64,000 bases of DNA from Novosphingobium sp. (GCF_039595395.1 NZ_JBCNLP010000001.1:1240001-1304000), one strand, 5' to 3'; positions 24,943 through 36,066 are shown, counted from the stretch's first letter. The notes: a model not told the origin generated them from the letters alone. Made by a program: numbers and translations.

Positions 24943-26730
24943 ATGGTCGATTCATCCGACATCTCCGGCGATTTCGCCGATGACGAAGCCCCCTCCGCCG
25001 CCGAGTTGGAGGCTGCCGGGCAATCGGCGATGTTCGGTGACCCCGAACCTGCGCCCAAGCCTGCTGCTCCGCCTGCCGTGGCCGCCGCCCCGGCGCAGCC
25101 CTATCGCGTGCTGGCGCGCAAATATCGTTCCCAGACCTTTGCGGAGCTGATCGGTCAGGACGCCATGGTGCAGACGCTGGCCAACGCCATCCGGCGCGAG
25201 CGGCTGGCCCATGCCTTTCTGATGACCGGCATTCGCGGGGTGGGCAAGACCTCCACCGCGCGTCTCATCGCCAAGGCGCTCAACTGCGTCGGGCCGGATG
25301 GCAAGGGCGGGCCGACGATCGACCCTTGCGGCGTCTGCGAGCCTTGCGTTGCCATTGCCGAAGGCCGCCATATCGACGTGATCGAGATGGACGCCGCCAG
25401 CAACACCGGCGTGGACGACGTGCGCGAGATCATCGAGGCGGTGCGCTATGCGGCGGTTTCGGCGCGCTACAAGATCTATATCGTCGACGAAGTTCACATG
25501 CTGTCGCGCAATGCTTTCAACGCGTTGCTCAAGACACTTGAGGAACCGCCGGCGCATGTGAAGTTCCTTTTCGCCACCACCGAGGTCGACAAACTGCCGG
25601 TCACGGTGCTGTCGCGCTGCCAGCGTTTCGACCTGAAGCGCATCCCGGCGCCGCTGCTGGCCGATCACTTCGCAGGCATCTGCAAGAAGGAAGGCGTCGA
25701 GGCCGAGCCCGAGGCTCTGGCCATGGTGGCGGAAGCCGCCGAGGGTTCGGTGCGCGACGGTCTCTCGATCCTCGATCAGGCGATTGCCCATGCCGATCTG
25801 GCAGGCGACGCCGAGGCTGGCCGCACGCTGGTCACCGCCGAGCAGGTTCAGGAGATGCTGGGCCTTGCCGACAAGACGGTGCAGCGCCGGTTGTTCACCG
25901 CTCTGCTGGGCGGGGATGGCGCGGCTTTGCTCGATGTGGTGGCGGCGCAGTTTGCTTTGGGCGTCGAGCCGCTCTCGCTGATGCGCAGCGCGATGGAATT
26001 GACCCATCGCGTCACCGTGGCGCAGCTCGGCAAGGGGCAGGCCACCGCCATCTCCGAGGATGAACGTGCCGCCCTGCGCGATTGGTCCGAGCGTCTGACG
26101 CCCGGCCAGTTGCATCGCCTGTGGCAATTGCTGCTCAAGGGCTTCGAGGAGGTCAAGACGGCGCCCGATCCGCTGGTGGCCGCCGAAATGGCGCTGCTGC
26201 GCTGCGTCCATGCCGCCGATATGCCTGATCCGGGCCAGTTGGTGAAGCGCATCGAGGCTGCTGTCGCCAGCGGTGCTCTGGCCGCGCCTGCCATGGCGGG
26301 TGGTGAAGCGCCCGCTGCCGCGCCCGTCGCTCAGGCCCCCGCCGATCTGGGCTGGGAGGCTTTGGTCGAGCAGGTGGAGCATGGCTCGATTCCCCTTGGC
26401 AGCATGATGCGCATTCAGGTGCGAGTGATCGATCTGAAACCGGGGCGTCTGGTCTATGAGCAGGCGCCGGGCTTCCCGGACGATATCTCGGGCGATCTGC
26501 GCCATGGCCTGAACCGCGCCACGGGCCTCAACTGGGAGGTTGAGCGCCGTTCGGAAGGCGGCCAGCCCACGCTGATCGAGGTGCAAACCGCAGAGCGCGC
26601 CGCCAAGCTGGCCGAGGTGCGCTCCTCTCCCCTGATGCAGGCCGCGATGGCCGCTTTCCCCAAGGCCGAACAGGTCGAGGATGATCCTTCTGCCGCGCCC
26701 GCGCGCCGGCAGGGCAATTGGAGTCGCTGA
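24943..26730 (+). CDS. dnaX: DNA polymerase III subunits gamma and tau
   Basis: DnaX is the clamp-loader ATPase of the replicase. The 595-residue product has an acidic, Ala/Pro-rich N-terminal extension (1-48), then YRVLARKYRSQTFAELIGQD, Walker A GIRGVGKTS, zinc-binding cysteines in CGVCEPC, Walker B YIVDEVHML, and the sensor motif VTVLSRCQRFDLKR. Domain III and a tau-like C-terminal domain follow. Whether a short gamma form is made cannot be told; no obvious slippery A-tract was found. ybaB starts one base after its stop, so the two are coupled. Confidence 0.96.
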   Translation: MVDSSDISGDFADDEAPSAAELEAAGQSAMFGDPEPAPKPAAPPAVAAAPAQPYRVLARKYRSQTFAELIGQDAMVQTLANAIRRERLAHAFLMTGIRGVGKTSTARLIAKALNCVGPDGKGGPTIDPCGVCEPCVAIAEGRHIDVIEMDAASNTGVDDVREIIEAVRYAAVSARYKIYIVDEVHMLSRNAFNALLKTLEEPPAHVKFLFATTEVDKLPVTVLSRCQRFDLKRIPAPLLADHFAGICKKEGVEAEPEALAMVAEAAEGSVRDGLSILDQAIAHADLAGDAEAGRTLVTAEQVQEMLGLADKTVQRRLFTALLGGDGAALLDVVAAQFALGVEPLSLMRSAMELTHRVTVAQLGKGQATAISEDERAALRDWSERLTPGQLHRLWQLLLKGFEEVKTAPDPLVAAEMALLRCVHAADMPDPGQLVKRIEAAVASGALAAPAMAGGEAPAAAPVAQAPADLGWEALVEQVEHGSIPLGSMMRIQVRVIDLKPGRLVYEQAPGFPDDISGDLRHGLNRATGLNWEVERRSEGGQPTLIEVQTAERAAKLAEVRSSPLMQAAMAAFPKAEQVEDDPSAAPARRQGNWSR

Positions 26731-26731
26731 A

Positions 26732-27067
26732 ATGAAGTCGATGGAAGAGATGATCCAGGCCGCGCAAGCCGCTGCCGAAACGATCCAGAAGCAGATGAAC
26801 GAAACCCAGGGCAAGCTCGACCAGCTTGAGGTCGAGGGCGCGGCAGGCGGTGGTCTGGTCAAGATCCGCGCCAGCGCCAAGGGCCGTGTGATCGGCGTTT
26901 CGGTGGATGACAGCCTGCTGGCGCCTTCCGAAAAGGGCATTCTGGAGGATCTGATCGCGGCCGCCTTCAACGATGCGCGCGCCAAGGCCGATGCCGTGGC
27001 CAGCGCCGAACTGGCCAAGGCGCAGCAGGGCATGGGCCTGCCGCCGGGCTTCAAGCTGCCGTTCTGA
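26732..27067 (+). CDS. ybaB: YbaB/EbfC family nucleoid-associated protein
   Basis: A 111-residue DNA-binding protein of the YbaB/EbfC family, which forms tweezer-like dimers on DNA. It has an N-terminal helix (MKSMEEMIQAAQAAAETIQ), the conserved core VEGAAGGGLVKIRASAKGRV, then DPSLL-like VDDSLLAPSEKGILEDLIAAAFNDA, and the family tail GMGLPPGFKLPF. The ATG at 26732 overlaps the dnaX end region with a single-base gap. The dnaX-ybaB pair is conserved widely, often with recR downstream, which is not the case here. Confidence 0.94.
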   Translation: MKSMEEMIQAAQAAAETIQKQMNETQGKLDQLEVEGAAGGGLVKIRASAKGRVIGVSVDDSLLAPSEKGILEDLIAAAFNDARAKADAVASAELAKAQQGMGLPPGFKLPF

Positions 27068-27079
27068 TTAAGTTTTACC

Positions 27080-27123
27080 GGATGGCGCGGGCAGGGCTGT
27101 CAACCGCCCGCAACGCGCCATCC
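27080..27123. other. Long inverted repeat between ybaB and lon
   Basis: GGATGGCGCG (27080-27089) pairs perfectly with CGCGCCATCC (27114-27123), with inner GGGC/GCCC pairing. No T-tract follows, so it may be an attenuator, a protein site or an RNA stability element rather than a simple terminator. Confidence 0.45.
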
Positions 27124-27249
27124 ACATTCCTGAACTTTCCGCCCATTGCGCTGTTTGCCAAGGCTCCCCATATCTTCAATCGAAAGCCGGGTTGCCGTTG
27201 TAAGGCATAAGGCCCGTGCAGCGTGATGATGACGCGCGATTGGATGGAT

Positions 27250-29652
<2,403 letters not shown>

Positions 29653-29659
29653 GGACGTA

Positions 29660-29772
29660 AGGGAAGGTGCGAGGGGGTTACCCCCTCGCGCTCCCGTGAC
29701 GTCTCCCGGCGAGATGGCGGTGGTTTCCTGACCGGCGTGTGCGAACTCTCCACCTGCGCCGTCCCGACTTGC
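29660..29772. repeat. Palindromic repeat, locus E (type 1 arm only)
   Basis: Hairpin 29669-29689 (arms GCGAGGGGG and CCCCCTCGC) lies 17 bases after the lon stop, followed by a type 1 arm: GCTCCCGTGACGTCTCCCGG, GCGAGATGGCGGTGG and CTCTCCACC. The arm is more diverged beyond that point. The rest of the 360-base lon-hup spacer holds only the hup promoter and a possible CtrA site. Confidence 0.82.
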
Positions 29773-29776
29773 GGCC

Positions 29777-29785
29777 ATTAACCAT
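29777..29785. promoter_or_regulatory. Possible CtrA half-site upstream of hup
   Basis: ATTAACCAT matches the TTAACCAT half-site of the alphaproteobacterial cell-cycle regulator CtrA. It is 230 bases from the hup start, and a single short match can occur by chance. Confidence 0.25.
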
Positions 29786-29921
29786 ATCTCCATGCCGCGA
29801 CTCGTATCCTCGTGAGTCGCGGCATTGATTTGTTCCGTGCAAATGTTGTCTTTGGTCGCACGCAGGGCCCCTGATGGCCTCAAAACAGGGGATAATCGGC
29901 GCTTTTCGGGCTTTTTTGGCT

Positions 29922-29950
29922 TTGACAGAGGCTTTGAAAGCCGCTCAATT
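29922..29950 (+). promoter_or_regulatory. Probable promoter of hup
   Basis: A perfect -35 TTGACA (29922-29927) and a -10-like TCAATT (29945-29950) are separated by 17 bases, 63 bases before the hup start. Confidence 0.5.
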
Positions 29951-30012
29951 CCCCGCGCTTTGCGAGGCGATTCAAGATTTCAACTTTTAAACACTCCTAG
30001 GGGGTTCCCATA

Positions 30013-30285
30013 ATGAACAAGAACGATCTCATCGGCGCGGTTGCCGAGGCCAGCGGTCTGACGCGCAACGACGCCACCAAGGCGGTCGAGGGTGTTTTCG
30101 ATTCGATCACCGGTGCGCTGAAGGCTGGTGACGAAGTGCGTCTGGTGGGTTTTGGCACTTTCTCGGTGGCCAAGCGCAAGGCCTCGACCGGCCGCAACCC
30201 CCGCACCGGTGAGCCGATGCCGATCAAGGCCTCGTCGCAGCCCAAGTTCAAGGCCGGCAAGGGCCTGAAGGACGCGGTCAACTGA
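30013..30285 (+). CDS. hup: DNA-binding protein HU
   Basis: HU is the main histone-like protein that bends and compacts DNA. The 90-residue length is exact for the family. It starts MNKNDLIGAVAEASGLTRND and has the HU signature GFGTFSVAKRKASTGRNPRTG (46-66 region) with the DNA-intercalating Arg-Asn-Pro. It lies downstream of lon, with its own promoter and terminator, and should be highly expressed. Confidence 0.97.
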   Translation: MNKNDLIGAVAEASGLTRNDATKAVEGVFDSITGALKAGDEVRLVGFGTFSVAKRKASTGRNPRTGEPMPIKASSQPKFKAGKGLKDAVN

Positions 30286-30351
30286 TCGCGCCGGGCAGGG
30301 CCTTCTTCGCCTCGGAGGCCCGCCTGATCTGAAAGTCTGCCAGACTTGAAA

Positions 30352-30390
30352 AACCCCGCGCCGGAATCGACCGGCGCGGGGTTTTGTTTT
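30352..30390 (+). terminator. Terminator after hup
   Basis: AACCCCGCGCCGG (30352-30364) pairs perfectly with CCGGCGCGGGGTT (30371-30383) around AATCGA, followed by TTGTTTT. Confidence 0.9.
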
Positions 30391-30391
30391 G

Positions 30392-30545
30392 GCGTGCAGC
30401 GCCGCAGGCCATCAAATCATGAAATGCCGTGCTGCGCAGGCGATGCTAAAGCCCGCACCGCCGCGCCCTTGCCCCAAGGCCGAACCCGAAGCGCAACGCA
30501 GACATCCATGGGAGCGCGAGGGGGTAACCCCCTCGCATTGCCCTT
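30392..30545 (+). repeat. Palindromic repeat, locus F (type 2 arm with a GGTAACC hairpin)
   Basis: The arm runs from GCGCCGCAGGC near 30395 through AAGGCCGAACCCGAAGCGCA and ACATCCATGGGAGC to hairpin 30516-30536 (arms GCGAGGGGG and CCCCCTCGC). The hairpin ends 17 bases from the stop of the convergent rlmB. It is a type 2 arm carrying the tip otherwise seen on type 1 arms. Confidence 0.82.
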
Positions 30546-30552
30546 TTTACCT

Positions 30553-31383
30553 TCAATCGTCAGAAACGATCTCACGCGTGGCAGCGGCATAAAGTGCGAT
30601 GGCCGCCGCGTTGGAGACGTTCAGGCTCTCCATCGCCTCGCTGATCGGCAGGCGGGCGAGGGCATCGCAATGTTGGGTGATGTTGTGGCGCATGCCTTCA
30701 CCCTCGGCGCCCAGCACCAGCGCGACCGGTCCGGCGGGCAGGGCCTCGGCCAGCGTGCCCTCGGCTTCACCGGCCAGACCGATGCGCCAGTAACCGGCCT
30801 CGGCGATTTCCTCCAGCGCGCGGGCCAGATTGACGACGCGCACCCAGGGCACGATTTCCAGCGCGCCGCTGGCCGATTTGGCGACCACACCCGATTCGGG
30901 TGGGGCATGCCGGTCCTGCGTGATGATGGCCGCCGCATTGAAGGCCGCCGCCGAACGGAGAATCGCCCCGACATTATGCGGATCGGTCACCTGATCGAGC
31001 ACCACGATCGGGCGCGAGGGATCTTCATCGAGCACATCGTCGAGGAAAATGTCCTCCAGCGGCTCGCATTCCAGCACCAGACCCTGATGCGGCGCATCCT
31101 TGGCCACCAGGCGGCCCAGATCGACCGGCTGGCAGTAATCGACGTTGAAGCCCTCGGGCAGTTCGCCATCGAGGCTGGCGATGCCCTCGCGCGTGGCCCA
31201 GAGCTTGCGATGCATGCGATTCGGGTTCTTGAGCGCGGCCTCGACCGCATGGCGGCCCCACAGGCGGACGGGGCCCTTGTTGCTGCGCCCGCTGCCGCGT
31301 CCGCCCTGCATGCGACCCGCGCGGCCGCGCATGGCCTTGCCGCGCTTCTCGCCGTCTTGGTTATTGTCGCCATGTCTGGCCAT
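30553..31383 (-). CDS. rlmB: TrmH-family 23S rRNA 2'-O-ribose methyltransferase (RlmB-like)
   Basis: The protein belongs to the SPOUT (knotted) methyltransferases; the likely reaction is 2'-O-methylation of G2251 in the 23S rRNA P loop using S-adenosylmethionine. The 276-residue product has a basic, Gly/Arg-rich N-terminal extension (1-38), the substrate-binding domain from LWGRHAVEAALKNP, and the SPOUT motifs VLDQVTDPHNVGAILRSAAA (1), VLGAEGEGMR (2) and LPISEAMESLNVSNAAAI (3). RlmB and TrmH-type paralogues are hard to separate by eye, so the exact target base is inferred. Confidence 0.85.
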   Translation of the reverse strand: MARHGDNNQDGEKRGKAMRGRAGRMQGGRGSGRSNKGPVRLWGRHAVEAALKNPNRMHRKLWATREGIASLDGELPEGFNVDYCQPVDLGRLVAKDAPHQGLVLECEPLEDIFLDDVLDEDPSRPIVVLDQVTDPHNVGAILRSAAAFNAAAIITQDRHAPPESGVVAKSASGALEIVPWVRVVNLARALEEIAEAGYWRIGLAGEAEGTLAEALPAGPVALVLGAEGEGMRHNITQHCDALARLPISEAMESLNVSNAAAIALYAAATREIVSDD

Positions 31384-31555
31384 CGGATGATCCTTTTTTC
31401 AAAAATTTTTCCGCCCATGCCAAGACTGGTGTTGACAGGCAAGGCTCATGTCCTCATAGGGCCGGTCCTCGGCTGAACGGACCCACTCAAACGGGTCCTT
31501 AGGGGGAGACCCCAAACACAGCAATCTCAGTCATTTGACTGCGATTATACGGTGT

Positions 31556-31641
31556 GGACAGATGGCCGAGTGGTTAAAGGCAGCAGACTGTAAATCTGCC
31601 CGCGTGAGCGTACGCTAGTTCGAATCTAGCTCTGTCCACCA
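31556..31641 (+). tRNA. tRNA-Tyr, anticodon GUA
   Basis: An 86-nt class II tRNA: acceptor GGACAGA pairs with TCTGTCC, anticodon stem CAGACT/AATCTG gives GTA, a long variable arm follows (CGCGTGAGCGTACG), the T loop is GTTCGAATC, and CCA is encoded. It decodes tyrosine codons. Confidence 0.94.
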
Positions 31642-31823
31642 CCGTTTCTCCAAGCCCCGGCGGGGCTTGGTCCTCACGGTCTTCCGATGTGCTTGAGGCA
31701 GCCGGAACCTTCGGGTTCGGCGCCGGAATGGCTTTCCGGATCACTCTCCCTTTCTGGCTGCATCGCGCAACTGGCTCTGGCTTGTGTGTTAAATGTGTAA
31801 TACACGCGGTCAGCTTTTGTTGT

Positions 31824-31869
31824 CGCATCACTTTGGCGAAAAACCGGTTCCTACTTTTTCGCAGGGTGC
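31824..31869. repeat. Dispersed palindrome, second family, copy 2
   Basis: Inverse orientation to the copy at 7250: GCATCAC, then GCGAAAAACCGGTTCCTAC and TTTTTCGC. The inner GCGAAAAA/TTTTTCGC stem is kept; the outer stem is degraded. It lies between tRNA-Tyr and psd, a 290-base spacer without a gene. Confidence 0.6.
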
Positions 31870-31933
31870 TCTTTCCCCGGCGCAGGATGGCAAGTCGCTT
31901 GTCGCCGCGCCCGCCAAGCCCTAGAGGACGCGC

Positions 31934-32683
31934 ATGCCTGGTGAACTTCTCGACAATCAGGGCCGCGGCGCGGCCAGCTGGCACTGGCCGGCAGTCCATC
32001 CCGAAGCGCGCAAATTTGCCGCTGTTGCCGCGGTTGCCGCTCTGGCGGCGCTGTTCCTGGTGGGGCAGTGGCTGGCCTGGCCGCTCGGCATCCTGACCTA
32101 TTGCATCTGCGCCTTCTTCCGCGATCCGCTGCGCGTGACGCCCAAGGGCGACCGGCTGATCGTGGCGCCCGCCGACGGTCTGGTGACGCTGATCCAGAAG
32201 GTGCCGCCCCCGCGCGAGCTGGCGATGGACGATGGCACGGGTTCGCCCAGCCTGGGCACCGCGCCGGTGACGCGCATCTCGATCTTCATGAGCGTGTTCG
32301 ATGTTCACATCAACCGCTCGCCGATCGGCGGTACGGTGCGCCGCGTGGTCTATATTCCGGGCAAATTCCTCAACGCCGACCTCGACAAGGCCAGCGAAGA
32401 GAATGAGCGCCAGCACATCCTCGTCGATCAGGGCAATGGCACGCTGATCGGCTTCACGCAGATCGCGGGCCTTGTCGCGCGCCGCATCGTGCCTTTCGTC
32501 AAACCCGGCGACATCATCGCCGCGGGCCAGCGGGTTGGCCTGATCCGCTTCGGTAGCCGCGTGGATGTCTATCTGCCCGAGGGCACCGAGCCGCTGGTGC
32601 TGCTCGGCCAGCGCATTGTGGCGGGTGAAACCGTTCTGGCCCAGATCGGCCATGGATCGCTGATCGAGGGCGTCAGCCAGTGA
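31934..32683 (+). CDS. psd: Phosphatidylserine decarboxylase proenzyme
   Basis: The enzyme makes phosphatidylethanolamine from phosphatidylserine at the inner membrane. The 249-residue product is the short class. An N-terminal hydrophobic stretch covers about 28-62. Self-cleavage should occur between Gly207 and Ser208 in RFGSRVDV, leaving a pyruvoyl group on the small subunit. Candidate catalytic partners are Asp81 (APADGL) and His125 (FDVHINRSP). It overlaps pssA by four bases, so both steps of PE synthesis are coupled. Confidence 0.93.
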   Translation: MPGELLDNQGRGAASWHWPAVHPEARKFAAVAAVAALAALFLVGQWLAWPLGILTYCICAFFRDPLRVTPKGDRLIVAPADGLVTLIQKVPPPRELAMDDGTGSPSLGTAPVTRISIFMSVFDVHINRSPIGGTVRRVVYIPGKFLNADLDKASEENERQHILVDQGNGTLIGFTQIAGLVARRIVPFVKPGDIIAAGQRVGLIRFGSRVDVYLPEGTEPLVLLGQRIVAGETVLAQIGHGSLIEGVSQ

Positions 32684-33483
32684 AGCCACGCCGCCGTTTT
32701 GATCGCAGAGCACGTCTGCCCGGCGGCTTGCCTTTGCGTGCGGTGATTCCCAATGCCATCACCTCGGGCGCGCTGTGCTGCGGTCTGACCGGCATTCGCT
32801 TCGCCATTCAGGGCGATTGGCAGAAGTCGGTGCTGGCGGTGATTCTGGCCGGGATGCTCGATGGCATCGATGGCCGGGTTGCCCGCATGCTCAAGGCCCA
32901 GTCGCGTTTCGGCGCCGAGCTTGACAGCCTGTCGGATTCGATTTCCTTCGGCGTGGCGCCTGCGCTGATCGTCTTCCTGTGGTCGCTTCAGGATGTGCCG
33001 CGCCTGGGCTGGTTCGCCGCGCTGGCTTTCGCCATCTGCTGCGTGCTGCGTCTGGCGCGCTTCAACGCCCAGATCGACACGCCTGACCTGCCTCACAAAT
33101 CGGCGGGCTTCATCACCGGCGTGCCTGCGCCGGTGGGGGCGGGGCTGGCGTTCCTGCCGATGTATCTGTGGCTGGCCAGCGGCAATGATCTGTTCCGCCA
33201 GCCCGTGCTGGTCGGTTGCTGGATGGCCGCGACAGCTTTCCTGATGATTTCCAGCCTTGCCACGCTGAGCTGGCAATCTTTGCGCCCGCGTCGCAGCATC
33301 CGGCTGGAACTTCTCGCCCTGTTCGGCTTGGTCTTTGCCGCCCTGCTGAGCGAGCCCTGGCTGACGCTGGCCGGCATCTGCATCGTCTATCTGGCTTTGG
33401 TGCCCGTGGGGCTGGTGTCTTACGCGCGGGTCAAGCGGCAGCGCGCATTGCGGCAGCAGGACGACGAAGCGACCGTGGCTTGA
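32680..33483 (+). CDS. pssA: CDP-diacylglycerol-serine O-phosphatidyltransferase
   Basis: The enzyme joins serine to CDP-diacylglycerol to make phosphatidylserine, the substrate of the upstream decarboxylase. The 267-residue membrane protein has the CDP-alcohol phosphotransferase motif spread over DGIDGRVARMLKAQSRFGAE and LDSLSDSISFGVAPA (near 65-100), with the conserved aspartates. About eight hydrophobic helices are visible. The GTG start at 32680 overlaps the psd stop (GTGA). The last 53 bases overlap a convergent small gene. Confidence 0.94.
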   Translation: MKPRRRFDRRARLPGGLPLRAVIPNAITSGALCCGLTGIRFAIQGDWQKSVLAVILAGMLDGIDGRVARMLKAQSRFGAELDSLSDSISFGVAPALIVFLWSLQDVPRLGWFAALAFAICCVLRLARFNAQIDTPDLPHKSAGFITGVPAPVGAGLAFLPMYLWLASGNDLFRQPVLVGCWMAATAFLMISSLATLSWQSLRPRRSIRLELLALFGLVFAALLSEPWLTLAGICIVYLALVPVGLVSYARVKRQRALRQQDDEATVA

Positions 33484-33736
33484 TGCCGCCGCCCAGCGTT
33501 GCGGTCTGGTTGCTTACCACGCCGAACTCGGGGCGATAGACCATTGCCGGCGCCGGATCGGCCGAGGTGGAGAGGGTGATCGCGCTGATCGTGCGGATCG
33601 GGTCCGTGGCGGCCATCTCTTCGCGAAGCTGGGCGAACAGTTGCTTGAACTGCTTCCAGCTTCCGGCGATCGAGCGCCCGGCCAGCAGGGGCGTACCGAT
33701 CATGGCGCCATCGATCAGAAGTGCAGACATCGTCAT
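33431..33736 (-). CDS. Small hypothetical protein, convergent and overlapping pssA
   Basis: A 101-residue frame whose ATG at 33736 is preceded by GGAGGG with eight-base spacing, a strong ribosome binding site. The N-terminal part (MTMSALLIDGAMIGTPLLAG) is mildly hydrophobic without a clear signal, followed by SIAGSWKQFKQLFAQLREEM and a Thr/Ser-rich middle. The Arg/Ala-rich tail lies in the overlap with pssA. I do not recognise the family. The good start makes translation likely; the overlap and lack of known homology keep confidence moderate. Confidence 0.5.
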   Translation of the reverse strand: MTMSALLIDGAMIGTPLLAGRSIAGSWKQFKQLFAQLREEMAATDPIRTISAITLSTSADPAPAMVYRPEFGVVSNQTATLGGGIKPRSLRRPAAAMRAAA

Positions 33737-34185
33737 CACTGAACCCTCCACATGGCGCCGATGGCTTGCATCACGCGCCGACCAAAGCTGTTGCCCCAGA
33801 ATACTGTTGCCAATGCGTTCCACCTGTTTATAGCTTGTGGATAAACGCTTGAGTAATCGTCCTGATCCGTAGTGGATCTAAGCAATGACCGAGATATTCA
33901 CGTTTTGTTCCGTTCCGTCAAGCGGAATCTGCGTCAGGGCGATCCATGCTTGCGATCAGCCCATGGCTGCTGCCCCACAATTCCCTCTGGATTTTCTCCC
34001 GAACCGGGGCTAAAGGCGCCGCGTCGGGCCTCTTTTGCGTGATTCACACGCGAAAAAAGCGCATCGACCGGCATGGCACAGGCCATGGCGTCAATCCCAC
34101 ATGGGAAGCATTCACACCGGTGCCGCAGCGGGTTGTTCCGCACGGTTCCAGCTTCCCAGAGGACAAACCGGAAAAGGACTTATTT
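33737..34185. other. 450-base leader region of rpsB, no gene seen
   Basis: No convincing frame is present. A frame open upstream of rpsB from 33946 lacks coding character and is treated as leader. An imperfect hairpin, TTTTGCGTG with CACGCGAAAA, lies near 34034-34054. Ribosomal protein S2 operons often carry an autoregulatory leader, but I cannot match one to a known motif here. Confidence 0.4.
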
Positions 34186-34941
34186 ATGGCGGCTCCGACC
34201 GTTACCCTTCATCAGCTCATGGAAGCTGGCGCCCACTTCGGCCACCAGACCCACCGCTGGAACCCCCGCATGAAGCCCTACATCTTCGGGGCTCGCAACG
34301 GCGTTCACATCCTCGACCTGTCGCAGACCGTTCCGCTGTTCTCGCGCGCTCTGGACTTCATCTCGGCCACCGTTCAGTCGGGCGGCAAGGTGCTGTTCGT
34401 GGGCACCAAGCGCCAGGCTCAGGAGCAGATCGCCCAGGCCGCCCGCGCTTGCGGTCAGCACTATGTGAACCACCGCTGGCTGGGCGGCATGCTCACCAAC
34501 TGGAAGACCATCTCGGGCTCGATCAAGCGCTTCAAGGCGCTCGAAGAGAAGCTGTCGGGCGACACCACCGGCCTGACCAAGAAGGAAGTCCTCCAGATGA
34601 CGCGCGAGCGCGACAAGCTGGAACTGTCGCTGGGCGGCATCCGCGACATGGGCGGCATCCCCGACGTGATGTTCGTGATCGACGCCAACAAGGAAGAGCT
34701 GGCGATCAAGGAAGCCAACGTTCTGGGTATCCCGGTCGTCGCCATCCTCGACTCGAACGTTTCGCCCGATGGCATCGCGTTCCCCGTGCCCGCCAACGAT
34801 GACGCCAGCCGCGCCATCCGCCTGTACTGCGACGCCGTGGCCGCTGCCGCCACCAAGGGCAACCGCGCTGCCGTGGTCGACTCGGGCGTGGACCTGGGCG
34901 CGCTGGACGTGCCGGTGGCTGAGGAAGTCATCCAGGCCTGA
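34186..34941 (+). CDS. rpsB: 30S ribosomal protein S2
   Basis: S2 binds the 30S body late in assembly. The 251-residue product from the ATG at 34186 (GGAAAAGGA lies upstream) starts MAAPTVTLHQLMEAGAHFGH and has HRWNPRMKPYIFG, WLGGMLTNWKTI, and MPDVMFVID-type GGIPDVMFVIDANKEELAI. It heads the rpsB-tsf operon, with a 160-base spacer before tsf. Confidence 0.97.
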   Translation: MAAPTVTLHQLMEAGAHFGHQTHRWNPRMKPYIFGARNGVHILDLSQTVPLFSRALDFISATVQSGGKVLFVGTKRQAQEQIAQAARACGQHYVNHRWLGGMLTNWKTISGSIKRFKALEEKLSGDTTGLTKKEVLQMTRERDKLELSLGGIRDMGGIPDVMFVIDANKEELAIKEANVLGIPVVAILDSNVSPDGIAFPVPANDDASRAIRLYCDAVAAAATKGNRAAVVDSGVDLGALDVPVAEEVIQA

Positions 34942-35100
34942 TTTCGGCCGATGCTGGGGCTTCACGCTTCGGCGTCATGAAATTGCAGTGCGCCGGGTCC
35001 ATGTGACGCCCTTTGCGGGCCTCACGGGCCCGGCGCCTTACCATTTCAGGCGTGTCGGGATTTTTGCCGGCCCGTCGCATCACCACAAAGGATATCGGAC

Positions 35101-36027
35101 ATGGCTTACACTGCCGCCGACGTGAAGAACCTGCGCGAGCGCACCGGCGCCGGCATGATGGATTGCAAGAAGGCCCTGGATGAGGCCGCTGGCGATTTCG
35201 AAGCCGCTGTCGACGCGCTGCGCGCCAAGGGTCTGGCCGCCGCCGCCAAGAAGTCGAGCCGCACCGCCGCTGAAGGTCTGGTGGGCGTGGCCGTGAACGG
35301 CACCGCCGGCATCGCCGTCGAAGTGAACTCGGAAACCGACTTCGTTGCCAAGAACGAGCAGTTCCAGGACTTCGTGCGCAAGGCCACCCAGGTCGCTCTG
35401 GACGGTTCGATCACCGAGGTCGAGGCCCTGAAGGCTGCTGCCTATCCCGACGGCGAGACCGTTGGCGACAAGCTGACCAGCAACGTGGCCACCATCGGTG
35501 AGAACCAGCAGCTGCGTCGCATCAAGCTGGTCAAGGTCGGTGCCGGTCTGGTCGTGCCCTACATGCACAACGCCGCGGCTCCCAACCTGGGCAAGATCGG
35601 CGTGCTGGTCGCTCTGGAATCGGACGCTGCCGCCGACGTGCTGGAGCCCCTGGGCAAGCAGATCGCGATGCACATCGCCGCTGCCTTCCCGCTGGCCCTG
35701 AACGCTGACGATCTGGACGCCGAGCTGATCAGCCGCGAGCGCAAGATCGCCGCCGAAAAGGCCGCCGAATCGGGCAAGCCCGCCGAAGTGCAGGCCAAGA
35801 TGGTCGATGGCGCCGTGGCCAAGTATGCCAAGGAGAACGCTCTCCTGTCGCAGCTCTTCGTCATGGACAACAAGAACACCGTTCAGCAGGTTGTGGACGC
35901 TGCCGCCAAGGCTGCCGGCGCCAAGATCGCTCTGGTGGACTATGTCCGCTTCCAGCTGGGCGAAGGCATCGAAAAGGAAGAGTCGGACTTCGCCGCCGAA
36001 GTGGCTGCCGCCGCTGGCCTGAAGTAA
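35101..36027 (+). CDS. tsf: Elongation factor Ts
   Basis: EF-Ts is the nucleotide exchange factor of EF-Tu. The 308-residue length is typical. The N-terminal UBA-like domain has VKNLRERTGAGMMDCKKALD (8-27), and the core domain has the TDFVAKN motif (NSETDFVAKNEQF, near 78-90). Coupled to rpsB as in nearly all bacteria. A terminator follows, separating it from pyrH by a metallophosphoesterase gene on the other strand. Confidence 0.97.
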   Translation: MAYTAADVKNLRERTGAGMMDCKKALDEAAGDFEAAVDALRAKGLAAAAKKSSRTAAEGLVGVAVNGTAGIAVEVNSETDFVAKNEQFQDFVRKATQVALDGSITEVEALKAAAYPDGETVGDKLTSNVATIGENQQLRRIKLVKVGAGLVVPYMHNAAAPNLGKIGVLVALESDAAADVLEPLGKQIAMHIAAAFPLALNADDLDAELISRERKIAAEKAAESGKPAEVQAKMVDGAVAKYAKENALLSQLFVMDNKNTVQQVVDAAAKAAGAKIALVDYVRFQLGEGIEKEESDFAAEVAAAAGLK

Positions 36028-36066
36028 GATCTTCCACGCAGGGTTTGCCCTGCGTCGAGACGAAGA

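Noticed and set aside
21435..25058. A 1207-codon minus-strand open frame over hrpB
   Set aside because: Antisense to hrpB, the NDUFS4-like gene and ffs; its C-terminal end is repeat-derived (WEREGVTPSH).
33946..34185. N-terminal extension of rpsB from 33946
   Set aside because: S2 proteins start close to the ATG at 34186, which has a good ribosome binding site; the extension has no coding character.
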